Under the pieces are notes generated by a model. The model was not told the origin of the DNA and searched no databases. It saw only the letters and a program-made list of their open reading frames with translations. The translations under genes were made by a program, and so were the position numbers. This document shows positions 14,618-15,166 of a DNA stretch of 15,166 nucleotides, in pieces (positions within the stretch are counted from its first letter, which is position 1; each line of letters starts with the position of its first letter). The DNA lies in contig JARFQH010000381.1 in NCBI GenBank assembly GCA_029287875.1, forward strand, positions 1 to 15,166. The letters run 5' to 3'. The stretch comes from Desulfobacteraceae bacterium (GTDB lineage Bacteria > Desulfobacterota > Desulfobacteria > Desulfobacterales > SG8-13).

Positions 14618-15166
14618 CTATCGCCCGGGGTCGGTAGAACGATTTAGCAGAACGTCAACAACAAAAGACAATCGGTTGCCCAGCACGGTCAATGGACCGA
14701 TGCACTTGCTCCGAAGGGTTTTGCCAACGGGGGCATTCTCTCGGCCGGTGATTTTCTCGCTCTTCAGGTTTTTATGAAGCCAGCGATCGGCTTCTTCATT
14801 GATGCGGCCCGGCAAACCACCGCCGGCTCGATGCAGCTTTCTTGCCATTCGACCGTCGAAGAGGGTGTTGTCGGTGAACCCGGCGGCAGACAGCCGCTGG
14901 CGCAGGTAAGCTGCCGTTTCATCCGGCGTCATGGCCGGCAGATAAACACTGCTCACGGCCGTTGCATCCGGCAGGTCTTGGATGAGGGCCGACAAATTGG
15001 TGTTCAGCGAGGGCTCTCCGAAGAGAACCATGCGGTTGGCTATCCGGACGCCACAAGGCGGTGAAATTATCCGTACCAGGAATGCAAGTTCTTCAGGCCC
15101 CAGTGCATGCGCATCGTCGAGTATGATGGTGGACTGGGCTATGTTTTTGAGGATAAAAACGGGATG
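14618..15166 (-). CDS. AAA ATPase, GspA/ExeA-like (partial, N-terminus outside window)
   Basis: C-terminal 182 residues of a protein whose 5' end is beyond the window; the frame is open to base 15166. Visible are a Walker B-type strand STIILDDAHALGPEEL (near the right edge), a sensor-like strand RMVLFGEPSLN, the segment LPAMTPDETAAYLRQRLSAAGF and GGLPGRINEEADRWL. This order is typical of the AAA ATPase of ExeA/GspA and DamX-like proteins, which help assemble secretion or cell-envelope complexes. The Walker A motif is not in view. After the ATPase the protein has only a short basic tail and a weakly hydrophobic segment (LTVLGNRLSFVVDVLLN), without the strong membrane helix and peptidoglycan-binding or SPOR domain seen in many relatives, so it may be a short form or frameshifted. 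Convergent with murJ. Confidence 0.75.
   Translation of the reverse strand, partial: HPVFILKNIAQSTIILDDAHALGPEELAFLVRIISPPCGVRIANRMVLFGEPSLNTNLSALIQDLPDATAVSSVYLPAMTPDETAAYLRQRLSAAGFTDNTLFDGRMARKLHRAGGGLPGRINEEADRWLHKNLKSEKITGRENAPVGKTLRSKCIGPLTVLGNRLSFVVDVLLNRSTDPGR

Overview
The window looks like a chromosomal segment of a Gram-negative bacterium, most likely a deltaproteobacterium (Desulfobacterota, sulfate-reducer type). The basis is a 23S-5S rRNA end, an NtrC-type two-component pair, IhfA, a PerM-like protein, MurJ, and a very large BadF/DUF2229/HgdB-type acyl-CoA dehydratase activase-like fusion typical of strict anaerobes. This placement comes from remembered family distribution, not a search. 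Most of the DNA is ordinary chromosome. I see no transposase, phage gene, tRNA or CRISPR array.

Layout. 1-201 is the 3' end of a 23S rRNA, 281-396 a 5S rRNA, and 409-447 a strong intrinsic terminator closing the rrn operon. On the + strand follow a membrane histidine kinase (664-2247) and a sigma-54 activator response regulator (2480-3889), a probable cognate pair. From 4070 to 12649 every gene is on the minus strand. Read in transcription order these are a PerM/AI-2E family membrane protein (12649-11555), the 1459-residue activase-like fusion (11267-6888), a UMF1-type MFS transporter coupled to it by a TGATG overlap (6888-5491), a SeqA-like ribbon-helix-helix protein (5407-4901), a small acidic coiled-coil protein (4688-4497) and IhfA (4354-4070). 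MurJ (13039-14604) is on the + strand, divergent from the PerM-like gene. A partial GspA/ExeA-like AAA ATPase (15166-14618, minus) converges on it and runs off the window.

How the genes may work together. The kinase and regulator should form one signalling pathway acting on sigma-54 promoters; the target is not visible. The activase and transporter are translationally coupled and probably serve one pathway, perhaps CoA-thioester or amino/aromatic acid metabolism with uptake or efflux, but no dehydratase subunits are adjacent. The SeqA-like protein, small coiled-coil protein and IhfA form a run of DNA-associated or hypothetical small genes, each with its own apparent promoter.

The most interesting non-coding part is 12650-13038, between the divergent perM-like and murJ genes. 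It holds three CGGT/ACCG inverted repeats, a perfect extended -10 promoter, and a roughly 170-nt leader ending in a GC hairpin with a T-run just before murJ. A 5' segment of the leader can pair with the terminator stem, an architecture suggesting attenuation or a small RNA. Other points worth attention are a MurJ lacking the Arg-Arg pair of the E. coli protein, a 12-bp palindrome covering the -10 of the SeqA-like gene, and short upstream ORFs overlapping the probable starts of the kinase and the small acidic protein.
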